Below the pieces are notes generated by a model. The model was given only the letters and a program-made list of their open reading frames with translations. It did no database searches and was not told the DNA's origin. A DNA stretch of 64,000 bases from Limnephilus marmoratus (taxonomy: Eukaryota; Arthropoda; Insecta; Trichoptera; Limnephilidae). Below, in pieces: positions 32,521 through 43,513 of the stretch; position 1 is the stretch's first letter, and each line of letters opens with the position of its first letter. Position numbers and translations under genes: made by a program. Location of the stretch: assembly GCA_917880885.1 (NCBI GenBank), contig OU862922.1:992001-1056000 (forward strand), given 5' to 3'.

Positions 32521-33515
32521 AAAAAGAGTCATTAATGGCTACATACAGAATACATCGCATCGCGCTGTACAAGTATATTGCAGCGGCCCCGCTAACGTCA
32601 ATCCTCATCTAGCGACCAACGCAGAATGAAACACGCCAACGTGTGAACGGTTTCACAAAAATCTGGCCAACGCGTTGGCCCAACACGTTGGCCCAACGTT
32701 AAGACACGACCTTACTCGACGAGTGACAGTTTAGTACTAAACAATACTAAACTAAACATAAATAAACCAATCATACTAAAGTACTAGAAATGAGACTAGT
32801 TCAATTTTCTTGCTTTTGACTTCCCACTTTGAGATTTCTACCCCGCGTCTACAGTTAGTCCAGTAAACGAATGGTCCAAAAGGAGGTGTAGAGTGCGTGA
32901 GCAGGAACCTAAGCGATTCTTTCAGGACTTGTTTAGGATGCTTAGGGTGTGAACATACTAAAAGTCCTGACGTCTAGGTGGTGAGCTAGGGGGGGGGGGG
33001 GGAAGGTCCCGATTTTTGAGTTTCCGTTTATATCTCAAAAACGGTGCGTCGCAGAGAATAAGTAAAAGCTCATAAGATTATCTACAACTTTTATTTTATA
33101 TGTAATTTTGGAAATCCCAGCCGTTTTTGAGTTATACGCTCCACAAATGCCAAAATTTTCGAAAAAAATCATTTTACCTCACATTTTTCATCAAACATTT
33201 CTTCATATCGTCTAAAATATTCATCCAAGAAAGAAATTTATTTGAAAGAAGTTGTAACTAATTTAATTACCTTTTAGAATATATGTACATATGTAAATAA
33301 ATCTCCAACCAGTAAATATTTACAGCAATTTTAAGTTTTTTCGTAAAATGGTAAAATGTCGTCATTTTCAGAAAAGGCTGTTTTTTCTTACCAAATTATT
33401 AAGACGGGTTTTTTCTTCATGGGAAATTCCTTATTAATTTTTGCACGCAAGAAAGCAGGTAAGTTGTTCTCGAACAGATGATTAGTGGAATTCATTTTAT
33501 AATCATTATTATTGT

Positions 33516-34075
33516 TGGATACGCGCCATAAATATATTTGGATCCATTTTCTTAATCAATTAATAATTTATGCTATGAGACCATGAGGGCGCCATCTATG
33601 GTTTTTGTATTGTATTGAGTACCTATGTGACTTGAAATTCAGTGTATTCATGCATTTCCTTACCTCTGTGAGGCAGGCAATTGCTTCCGACGGGAGTGTC
33701 AGTGAAAGGCCAAGAGATGTCGCTCCTAGTCACGCATAATCGAATAATTCATCCAATACTTGAATTATTGTTGTACAAGATTGTGGCACGCATTATTAAT
33801 ATGCAAATTTTTTCATTGTTGAAACTTCCTTGCTGTGCAAAACATCTGTTGAGATTATTCAATACCGCTTTGATATTTTTAATCAAAAGAAGTGTCTTTT
33901 GTGTTGGACATCGCCAATGAGCTGCATTCTCTGAGTGAGTATTGTTTGTTTTCACTTTGGAATTTGGAATTGCTGGGTCAACTGTTTTTGTGTCACATAG
34001 GGAAGAATTCAATTTTCGTTAATTTACATAGGGTAGTCATTCCCTCGTGTCAGGGGCTATTTACACGCCCCTACA
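33516..34075 (+). repeat. BEL/Pao 5' LTR
   Basis: 560 bp, beginning TGGATACGCGCC and ending GCCCCTACA. It drives transcription of the element. A primer-binding candidate TGGTCCTTTCGTAG follows a few bases downstream (about 34083-34096); the matching tRNA was not identified. Small open frames inside the LTR are repeated in the 3' LTR and are not genes. Confidence 0.92.
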
Positions 34076-34359
34076 TATTTAATGGTCCTTTCGTAGCCTG
34101 GATTATTCATTCATTTATACATTCAATTCGAGATTATAGCTGATATTACATGGAAGTTTGAATTTACGTATTTTTTTTGGTAAATTTGAAGTACCTCTTA
34201 TTTTTTGAGCTGGTCTTGTTTTTTGCTTTTGGATGACATATTTGGATGTTCGCAGAATTATCGTAATTTTGGATAATTATTCGCAACATTATTATTAATT
34301 AATTATTAACATTGTAACATTATTGTAAAATTTTGTGGTAATCTTTTCGCATATAAAAA

Positions 34360-35102
34360 ATGCCAAGAATTACGGAGGAAGGTGAGGGTGAGGCTCAAGA
34401 CAGATCGCTTATTCTTTTAACTGCAAAAAAGGAAAATCTTTTTTTTCGTATGAACGATCTGTATAATGCAACAAAGAATATATCTAATTTTGAGTAAAAA
34501 AATAATGAAGTGTTTATGGCTCAGTCAGAGATGATTGATCAAATGCGAAGTCAATTTGAAAATATTATAGATAGCATCAATGATCGTCAGTTAACTTTAA
34601 ATCCAGAATTTAAACCAGATTTTCAAGCTTTAAATGCATTTGATGATCTTTTTTTGAAGGTCAAACGAACTAGATCGAATATGAAAACTTCTGTAAGAGA
34701 ATCACTGACGTCACAAAATAATTCGCGGGAGCCGTGTATGATTAATCTTCCTGCAATAGATCTTCCAACCTTCAATGGTAAGAATGAAAGCTGGTCGAAA
34801 TTTTTTGAGTCATTTAAAGCCAATATCCATAATAATAGATAGCTAACTGACTCGCAGCGTGTGCAGTACTTAGTCGGAAAACTCACACACGGGGCGTTGA
34901 ACGTAACCGCAGGCATTGTGCCTTCGGGTGATACATATCAGATCATTTGGGAGAGTTTAGTTAAAAAATATCAAGATAAACGTACACTAGGAACACATTA
35001 TTTAAATAATATTCTCGATGCGAAAAACTGCACGAATACATCTGCCAGTCTCAATTCTTTCATTGAAAGATATTCTTCATCAGTGTCGGCATTAAAGCAT
35101 TG
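34360..35102 (+). pseudogene. BEL/Pao Gag, first part, with two in-frame stops
   Basis: The frame opens at ATG 34360 (MPRITEEGEGEAQDRS), has an in-frame TAA at 34495 and a TAG at 34840, but otherwise keeps one frame. It contains LPAIDLPTFNGKNESWSKFF, the hallmark of the BEL/Pao Gag (DUF1759-type) domain. The ORF stops at 35102 only because the R1-clade LINE begins at 35100; coding resumes at 43514. Product: structural Gag polyprotein, not made intact here. Confidence 0.85.
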
Positions 35103-36293
35103 AAGTACCCACCACTGTCCCGCCCCGGTATAGGCGACTTATGGTCGCCCCTTCGGAGCTCTCGCAAGAATCTAATTTTTTTTTTGAACGACTCTACATT
35201 TATTAAAACGAATCTAGACCTTCAATGTCCCTACATGCTTTGTTAGGTGGCGGAAATGTAGGATCGCCTACAGTCTAAGCTGTAATAGTCAAAAAGAAAA
35301 ACTAATACTACTGGTGTTAGTAAACATGAAAATATAATATAGAGAAAAAAAAAACAGAATATATATGAAAAATAAACAGAGGGAGACCACACACTCTGAG
35401 ACTGCAGGCATCTGCGTGTGAAGAGAAAAAAAAGTGTAGTAAATAAAAATATAACATTTGAAAAAGGTAAAAAAAATAGAGGATAACCGTCATGAGCGTC
35501 GTTTGCCCGGCAGTCCCCCAGATAATGTATAAGGTTATTAGTCCAACGTCACGGACCTAGTGGAGTCGTCCTTTAGCCAGCTAGCCGGTTGTGCTTAGAA
35601 GAAGTAATTGGACTACAATTGAAAGACCCTAGAGAGAAAAGCGTCGGGAAGTTGGAGGAGGGACGGACAAACCTCTAGATGCCATTCAATCTTTCCGCCA
35701 ACCTTATCATGTCAGGGGGGGTGGCGCAGGCAGAAGAAGGAGATAACAATAGTACATCACAAAAAGGTAGACCTAAATGTAAGTTAATAGGGACAAGGCC
35801 CAAAGTCCAACCCCTTTGATGGGGAAAAGGACATTACAAAATAAACAAAGGAGTTTCTATCCAACATCCAAATAAAATAAAAAAAAGTAACAATATAATA
35901 AATGAAACAAAATAACAATATTACAGTATAACAATATAGTACAATAACAATATAAAATAACAAATAACATAATTAACACAAATAAAGTTAGAATAAATAA
36001 GTATATCCAAGCAATAGTGTAAGAGAAAGATTAGAAAGTTAGTCCGTGAAATTACAGGAACAAGTATACCTGGTGATCTAAATTCAGCAAAAAACATTCA
36101 AAAAAACAAAAGAAACAAAATAACAATATCACAGTATAACAATATAGTACAATAACGAAATAATATAACAAATAACATAATTAACACAAAAAAGGTAGAA
36201 AAAATATGTACATCCAAGCAATAGTGTAGAGAAAGATCAGATCGTAGTCCGTGGAAATTACAGGAACAAGTACACCTGGTGACCTAAATTCAG

Positions 36294-38020
36294 CTAGTCA
36301 GCAACTCTAAGAGCAGGCCATCTTTCAACCCAAATTTTTGCAAATTTACGCAAGCACTCGAAATTCACCTTATTCGATACTAGATCAGTATTCCATACTG
36401 GTCTAATAGGAACGTCCAAACCATCAAGCATTTCCTCTCTAGCATCCATCATAATCTCACAATGCCACAGAATGTGCTCGGCCGACTGGTTGGTGCAACC
36501 GCACGCACAGTTGGGATGAGGGGATAGGGAGAGAGAATGAAGTCTCCCCCTGAATTCCCCATGACCAGACAAAAGTTGGGTCACATAATGGTCCAGTAAT
36601 AAAAAGGCCCCTTCCATTCTGAATTTAACTGATGGGAAGAAGGAGAAAGTCCATCTCCCCAAATTCGACCTATCCCAACGCAGCTGCCACTCTTGAAGTG
36701 ACAGTTCCCTCATTTCACGAAGCAGACCAGGGAGAGTCCCCGAACCACCAGGAGTTAGGATAACACCAAGATGAGTTGCCGGGATTCCTCTAGTGAGCTT
36801 TTGCTTAGTAATCACTTCCCTAATTTCAAGATCGATTGGTAATATACCAGCCAAAACAGGCAAAGCGTCCGAAGCAACGGTTCTATACGCACCAGATAGT
36901 GCCAGGAGAGGGGTACGTTGGCCTCTTTTCAAAGCCAAGAGTATAAGCGAATTATCCAGGCGGTGTTCCCAAACAGATGCAGCATATGAAACTTGCGCCA
37001 CATAAACGCACCTATAAAGCATACGCAATGCCGGATTACGCAATCCCCACTCAGCTGTGGAGAGTCTCCTTAACTTCAAAAAGAGAGCCTGAGCCCTGCT
37101 GGATACATCCTTGACGTGAGCCAAAAAAGAGGACGATCGATCAAGTGTGACACCTAAATATTTAACATTATCAAAGAAACGGATATTGGACTCTCCCATT
37201 TTGATGGTTGGATTTCTGTCTCTGCTGAGATAACCCTTCATCAGGAGGCCCTTGGTCTTATGGGGAGCAAAGGTCATCTTGTTTCTTGTTCCCCAATCCA
37301 GGAACATCTGCAAACCATCACTGCCTTTCTTTTCAACTTCCTTTCTACTGTCCCCAGAGACCAGATACATTTTGTCATCAGCGTAGTCGACAGCGATACA
37401 TCCTTCAGGCAAGGGTAACCTGGAGGAGTCGTCAAAGGCAATATTCCACAGGTCAGGTCCAAGAATGGAGCCTTGTGGACATCCCATATCAGTTTCCCGT
37501 TCGATGCAATAGTCACCAAATGAGATAGTTATAGTTCTATCAGCCAGATAGTCATCAATGATCTTAAATAAAAGTTTGGAGCACTGCCTGTTTTTCACCT
37601 TCATACGTATCATTGCCCACCACGCGTGATCGAAGGCACCAGTTATATCAAGGAAAATTGCCACAACATACTTCTTTGGACAAACCTTCACCCAGTTAAG
37701 CACATACGACAGGGCGTGCACCGTGGATTTCCCAGGGACGAAACCAAATTGCAATTCGCTGGCCGGTGAGAGCTTTCTCCGTAGACGTTCCTTGATGATA
37801 TTCTCCAGAATTTTACCTAGAACTGGGAGTAAGGTGATAGGTCTATATGCTTTGATATCTGATAGTGGTTTATCATTACCCTTGGGTATAATCCGGAGCA
37901 CGCCACGCTTCCATTCTGAGGGAAAAACTCCTCTTCTCATGCATGTGTCCATCACCTGGAGGAGTTCCTCTTTGGCGTGGACCCAGACTTGCTTTGCAAT
38001 AGAGAACTCCAGTCCAATTT
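36294..38020 (-). pseudogene. R1-clade LINE ORF2, reverse transcriptase half
   Basis: The frame enters from the insertion side (about 38020) and runs to the stop at 36294. RT motifs: AYRPITLLPVLGKILE, IFLDITGAFDHAWW, GCPQGSILGPDLWN and YADD. The C-terminus has CACGCTNQSAEHILWHC, the CCHC zinc motif of R1-type ORF2. It has no start of its own, since the endonuclease half lies beyond the insert. The enzyme would prime reverse transcription at a nicked target. Confidence 0.88.
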
Positions 38021-39670
38021 TTTTATTTTTTTTTATGAATAAAGACCTTCAAACTTAAATAACTGCATTTTTATTTTTATTTTTATAGTTAGTTTTAATA
38101 GTTAAAATAATTGTCAAAGTTTTAATTTTTAAAAACTCCTAGAAACGCACCGTATCTATGGTGGCCTTCACCCACCTGTAGTTTATTATTTTCAAGTTGT
38201 CTTTTTGAATCAGTGATATTATGTCGAGGGAAATTTCCCTAGATCTAGGGGAGAAAAATATTTTTTAGGGATAAGGGAAATCAGGACAAAATCTAGGGAA
38301 ATTTCGATCTCTGGCAAATTTTTTATTACATATTACAATATTACTGGTATTATTTATACATATATATATAAATATATATATATATAAATATATATTTTTT
38401 GGAATTCCCATGAATCTTAATTATTGTTGTACTTACCATGCAATGTTATTTTTAACACTGACAACTCAAAATGATATTATATGTATCTAAAAAGATAAAT
38501 GGGAGCTCTGAAAAAGAAATTAATTTATGTTTTAAGTTCCATTTTTTCGGTGATTGCGGTTGATTTTTATTTTGCAAAGTGTTTTTTTTTTATTTGGAAT
38601 TCAGTTTCTAATTCAGTGGTGAGTGTATTCGTACTTTTAAATTATTACTTCACGTAGCAAAAAGTGTTTTATTTGGAAAAGCACAGTATTTATTATAAGT
38701 ATATTTACCAAGTTCCGATATCTTTCCAATTAATAAATCATATAACAGGATTAGTGTTACACAATCAGGTGGCTACGTAGGTAATTGCGTTAATGTGAAA
38801 TTCTACGGAAATTTCACTTCGAAATCTAGGGAAATAATTTTTTTGGGCAGAGCATCCCTGATTTTGTATTTTAGAAAATGGCGGAATAAAGTGAAGATAG
38901 GATGACTCAATGACTTTTGTGTAAGAAATTGAGGCGTTTTTTATTTAAGATTAACTGCTTTTAATATAGAAAAACATTGGTAAAATGTCCACATTTCACC
39001 GCTACTGTTATTGTATTTTAACAAAGTGCAATATAAAAATAATGAATCATCTTTGCAAATACAAGTGATATCGTTCTTCAATTTTGTTGGTCCAGGCGTG
39101 ATTTTGTACATTGTTTTATGTATAACACACACATAAACTGGCATAATACACTGCATGACGATTGCGTAATAGCTTGTATCCCTTTACTAAAAACAATTTG
39201 AAAATACAATGTCAAAATATGACACGAATAGTTAACCTCAAATAGGCAAAATTTATTCCCGATTGTCCGCAAATATAGCCCCTTTCGTAAATTGTTGAGG
39301 GCCTAAATTATGTTTCAATAAACACAATAACTATTATTTATCTAAATCTCTATAAACAGTATGAAAATAAACCAAAAACACGAAATGTTGAATTGCTTAA
39401 GTGTCATTTCAAATGTCAATACTGGTCAATACAATACAATACACGCGATCACCAGGTGACAGCGTGACGCGTGACGTCACGTTTCACCATTTCAGTAATG
39501 CCAACTTAACGCTGTGTTTTCAGGAGAGGTTTAAAAATGCACTTTTTAATATTTTTTTAAAAACTCTGCGTTTAATATTATGGAATAAAAGTTATATATT
39601 CAGAATCAGCGTTTATTGGTCTATATGAACATATTTTTTTAAAGCCATAATATTTTTCACTGGAGTTCCT
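38019..39670. other. ~1.65-kb AT-rich insert inside the LINE ORF2
   Basis: It interrupts ORF2 between the APGHD motif of the RT N-terminus and the segment before GVFPSEWKRG. It is AT-rich with no credible ORF, a TA-rich run (38358-38395), and GAGGGAAATTTCCCTAG-like words. The sequences at the two borders are inverted copies of GAACTCCAGT, so exact borders and class are unclear (possible terminal repeat or a rearrangement). Confidence 0.55.
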
Positions 39671-41098
39671 TATTACGCCGTTGAGCCTATCATGCCCTGG
39701 TGCCTTCTTAGGACCCAAACCCTTAATTATAACTTCAATTTCTGCCTTAGTGACTCTATACATATTATCCTCTTGGGCGAGGTTACTAGGAGGCAGCCGT
39801 GCCAGATTTCTAATCTGGGTATGGTGGTCACTTTCCCCAATTACTGAATCTACAGGAACTAACTCGCCCAGAAGTGTCTCGAGGGTAGAGGCCACGTCTA
39901 CCGTCTCAGCGTTCCTACCATCAATATTCCCAATTACAGTTGACAAAAACCGATCAGATCCTTTACCGGATTTCTTAATTGCGCTGTGGATATTCCACGG
40001 GTTGGCGTTACCCACTTCTTGGACCCAATTATGCCAGGCAGCTCGTTTCGCTTGAAGAACGGCCCGCTTAAAAGCCGACCTGGCAGATCTTAGGTCACCC
40101 AGGAGAGCGGCTGTTTCCTCCTCCGTACGACCGCCACTCCTAGCCGATCCCATCGCCCTGTAGGCTCTCTTGTAAGCCCCCTTTAGCGAAGTCAGCTCAG
40201 GTGACCACCACGGCGTCCGAATACTCATATTTGGGTTTGTTCTGCCCAAGGACGAGTTGGCAGCAGATACAACCGCCTTATTAAAAAAGTTTCCCAAATT
40301 ATCCGGATCAGTAGCGGCTACATGGTAAAAATCCCTTAAAGAATCTCGTAGCGCTATCCCAAAGTTATCCCAATTCGCCCTAGTGGTGTTGAAATACCAG
40401 GAGGATCTTGGAATCTCAGTTTTATTAACACCAACCGTAAATGTAATTAGTCTATGATCCGAAATAATTTCGCACTCATGGACTGTCCACCTTGAAATCC
40501 TGGTTGCAACTGACCCAGAGCAAAGAGTTAAGTCAATGTTACTCTCACCATGTATGTTTGAAAAAGTAAAAAGAGAACTCTGTTCATTAATTATGCTAAG
40601 ACCTTGCGCAGCAATCAGGTCTTCCACGGCGTCTGAACGTTCCGTCCTACAGTCGTTAGTGTCAAACCATAGTGGTGAGCGAGCATTAAAGTCACCTCCG
40701 ATAACAATGTTACGACCTTTCAGCGCATTGAGTGCGCGCGTCAAACTCAGGATGTGGGGTCCAACCGGGTTCCCAAACTTAAAATAGACTGAGATCAAAA
40801 AGATTTCAGTATCACCAAATCTTATACATACACAGGTTTGGTACTCGTCGGAATAACCGTCCAAAAGGAGGGGACTGATCAATGAGGTGTTGACCAGGAC
40901 ACCCGCCCCCGGAGATCGGCCAACTTCGAGAACTGTCCCCGGAAAATTAATTGGAGTTTTACCTTGCCAAGTGTACTGTTCCTGTATGAGCATGATGTCA
41001 ATATTGCGGTCAGACATGACTCGCAGCACCTCCAAAGTGGCCATCCGGGAACGCTGCAAGTTGATCTGGCCAATAGAAATTGGATTAACTAGAGCCAT
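39578..41098 (-). pseudogene. R1-clade LINE ORF2, endonuclease half
   Basis: Starts MALVNPISIGQINLQRSR at 41098. AP-like endonuclease features in order: QINLQRSR, LIQEQYTW, a GGDFNARSPLW motif, and SDHRLITF. A linker follows, then the start of the RT (GLGPKKAPGHDRLNGV). About 25 bases after that the sequence leaves the family because of the insert, so the last ~35 codons to 39578 are spurious. The start overlaps the ORF1 end by 14 bp, suggesting coupled translation. Confidence 0.85.
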
Positions 41099-42572
41099 AA
41101 TCAGTCATATTAATTTGTGCCTCTATAGCGGCTTTGTGAGCGGGGCACATCCTGTCACCAGTCGGGTGGTCAGCCGGTTTCTTGAATCTCGTACAGGTGG
41201 CACAGACAGCAGGTTGTGCTTTCATGGGGCATTCCTCGTAGTCGTGTCCTTCTGCGGCGCAGTGACGACAGGTGATTTTTACTTGATTACATGTTTTGGT
41301 TATATGCCCAAATTGATGGCATTTGAAACATCTGGTAGCCCCAGTGAAATCACGCGTTCGACAGGCAGACCAGCCAAGAAAGCACAATCCGCTATCTATT
41401 AGTACACGCCTGGCGTTGGGGTGACATGTCACCACCATGTTCATGGTAGGCAAGTCACGCTTTCCAAAGAGCGATACTCGGCGCATGGTCCTTAGATGGT
41501 CTTCCAGTGAAAGAGAGGTTTTACCCTCCAGATTGGTCGAATAGATCTCCTTAAAGAGCTCCGAGTCTGCAGACGGTTCACCACGAGGTACGTTATAAAT
41601 AACTATTTTTGGTAGTCTACCCAGAGGGCTCACGATTTTCAGGCCGCTAGCTGCTAGTTTAGCCTCGGTTTTTTTAATATTATCAAGATCCCTTTTATCT
41701 TTTGCTTGAATGGCCATGCCGGCACCCTTTATTTTGCGTAATCTAACTACTTGAAAACCATCCGTGCGAGGGTTGATAGTCTTCTCCAGGTTCTTTTTCG
41801 TTTCCTCGGAGGTAGTACCCTCCGGCTTATCTGGGTAGACTAGCACTGTAAGTGGTTTAGGCGGAATTGGGCGCTCAAAGCCGTTTACAACAAGTGTTTT
41901 GGAGTTAGGTGCAGAACCAGTTATCATCGCATATGAAGGAGCAGCTATGGTGACAGGTTGAGGTATACTTGTATTCGGACGTGCTTGGATCAAGTTATTA
42001 ATATTCTTAGACATAAGATTTTGAGAAATAAGTATGTCCTCAATAGTTGAACTCCTGGTAGTGACTGTGTTTAAGTCTAACATGAGATTAGTTATGTCAG
42101 ACATCAAGTCATCTAAAAGTTCATTGATTGAACTCTTGTCTCCTTTATTGAGCTTATTTGATCCATCAGTAATAATAGATCTTATTTTGTGGCATTTTGA
42201 CATTGCTGGGACTAGCTTCCATTGGTTCACGTTAGAAGAATCGCTATGCCTGACCTTTTTACGTAAACTGGCATTAGGAGAAGGTATAGAAATCGCGGTA
42301 AAAGAGTGTCCACTTGTGCCAGCCGCGGGGGGGGGGACCGTATCTATATCCGAACATTCATCGGTGTCACTTTCCACTGCTTGGGACACAAATTCGCCCC
42401 CAAACAGTTTCTTATTGGATTTGGGTCGTTTCTTTTTTGAGCTTAAGGACTCCATTTCACTCCTAAGTTCTTCTATTCTGGCTTTAATGGCAAATTGACG
42501 ATCAATTTTTCGTTTCTCTTGATCGGGACCAGCACCAGTCGAATCCTGAGTCGATTCCACGTCGGATGGCAT
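41085..42572 (-). CDS. R1-clade LINE ORF1: Gag-like zinc-knuckle protein
   Basis: 495 residues from ATG, intact. A charged, coiled-coil-prone N-terminus (KARIEELRSEMESLSSKKK) with a basic KKRPKSNKK patch precedes a central Gag-like region, then three cysteine motifs: CFKCHQFGHITKTC, CRHCAAEGHDYEEC and a CATCTRF...C motif. The role is RNA binding and particle formation. It is followed by ORF2 with a 14-bp overlap. The 5' UTR (42573-43508) shows no other ORF of note. Confidence 0.88.
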   Translation of the reverse strand: MPSDVESTQDSTGAGPDQEKRKIDRQFAIKARIEELRSEMESLSSKKKRPKSNKKLFGGEFVSQAVESDTDECSDIDTVPPPAAGTSGHSFTAISIPSPNASLRKKVRHSDSSNVNQWKLVPAMSKCHKIRSIITDGSNKLNKGDKSSINELLDDLMSDITNLMLDLNTVTTRSSTIEDILISQNLMSKNINNLIQARPNTSIPQPVTIAAPSYAMITGSAPNSKTLVVNGFERPIPPKPLTVLVYPDKPEGTTSEETKKNLEKTINPRTDGFQVVRLRKIKGAGMAIQAKDKRDLDNIKKTEAKLAASGLKIVSPLGRLPKIVIYNVPRGEPSADSELFKEIYSTNLEGKTSLSLEDHLRTMRRVSLFGKRDLPTMNMVVTCHPNARRVLIDSGLCFLGWSACRTRDFTGATRCFKCHQFGHITKTCNQVKITCRHCAAEGHDYEECPMKAQPAVCATCTRFKKPADHPTGDRMCPAHKAAIEAQINMTDYGSS

Positions 42573-43513
42573 ATCACACTAAAAATGGGGTAAATTGAGG
42601 GAATTTCCCTAGAAATTTGAAATTTTCCCCAAAAATGGGGAAAAAAAGGGGAAAATGATTGACTAAAACTTTGATTAAAACTTCAAAATGTCGCCCCGTA
42701 AAAAAAGTTACATACAAAAAGGGGTCCAAACGTGGTCCCTGAGGAACACCTAAGTATAATTTAACACACAAAGGTCAGATTTTGACATTCCATCAAAGAT
42801 GGAACATAAAGAATATTATACAGTCACTGAAGTGGATATGGTCCGATAATAATTCAAATTTAATTTGGTTATCCATACAAAATATCCAAAATTGAAAAAT
42901 ATTTTTAAGTTAAACACAAGTTCTTCGTACAAAAATTAAATAGTTCTTTAATCACGTCTAGAAAAATCTATGGAAGGTTCTAGAAGGAATTCCACGTGGA
43001 GAAACTAAATTGATAAAAATTGACATTAAACCTGCACTGATTTTAGGTCCAAAGGTATCAGCGTACGCGGAAAATTTTTCTGCATCCGGTGATGCTAAAA
43101 ACGACACAAAAAACAACACATGCGACACTATTAATATGAAAAAACACACTTTTTGTTGTTATAATATAAAATTGTTAATAAAATAGGGAAAAATGAGTCA
43201 AATTTAACACAGTTTTTTGTGGCACGAATGTCTCACAGATACGTACACATGTGTGATAATGAATATCGGGAGACCTGGCGTGGTCGCCCGATAAAAAATA
43301 AAATTAGATTTTAACACTTTTTTACACAAAGTTAGGTTAAAAAATGGAATTTTCAGAAAAAAAAAACAATAGGGCCATATAGCCCTTCACAAGCTGTATA
43401 AGACAGCAAAAAAAATTTTTTGAAAACTTCAACTTTACTATTTTTTAGAATTAAAAAAACGCGGAGCGATTTTTATACGTGTTATCAGCTTGAAGGCTGG
43501 GTAGAAACTCGGC

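Larger units (their letters stand above)
31414..32699. mobile_element. Harbinger-like element with MADF remnants
   Basis: It is flanked by TAA (31411-31413, 32700-32702) at a point where the intact host copy has a single TAA. The ends are GC-rich, with CCCAACGTG and GTTGGCCCAACGT words in inverted arrangement rather than a strict terminal repeat. Two short coding remnants of a MADF/Myb-SANT-like DNA-binding protein remain, an accessory protein typical of PIF/Harbinger elements, with a ~500-bp retroposon between them. No DDE transposase remains. Confidence 0.7.
35100..43508 (-). mobile_element. R1-clade LINE inserted in BEL gag
   Basis: The 14-mer TCGGCATTAAAGCA flanks it (35086-35099 and 43509-43522). 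It has two ORFs on the minus strand overlapping by 14 bp, a 3' UTR with two ~190-bp tandem units (about 35909-36093 and 36113-36296, sharing ATAACATAATTAACACAAA and CCAAGCAATAGTGTA), and no long A tail. R1 clade is inferred from the Gag-like ORF1 with zinc knuckles, the RT sequence, and a C-terminal CCHC motif without RNase H. R1 itself targets rDNA; this copy is not in rDNA. ORF2 is broken by ~1.6 kb at about 38019-39670. Confidence 0.85.

Noticed and set aside
33681..34143. Small ORFs in the BEL LTR, repeated at 49665-50076
   Set aside because: Identical pairs arise because both LTRs carry the same sequence; no protein motif.
35909..36296. CRISPR-like array of AT-rich repeats
   Set aside because: Only two ~190-bp units in the 3' UTR of a LINE; no short repeat-spacer periodicity.
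36793..38058. Plus-strand ORFs opposite the R1-clade reverse transcriptase
   Set aside because: Antisense shadows of the minus-strand RT frame.
38019..39670. DNA transposon with GAACTCCAGT terminal repeats
   Set aside because: The inverted GAACTCCAGT words may belong partly to the LINE coding sequence, no target duplication is seen, and no ORF supports it; kept only as an unclassified insert.
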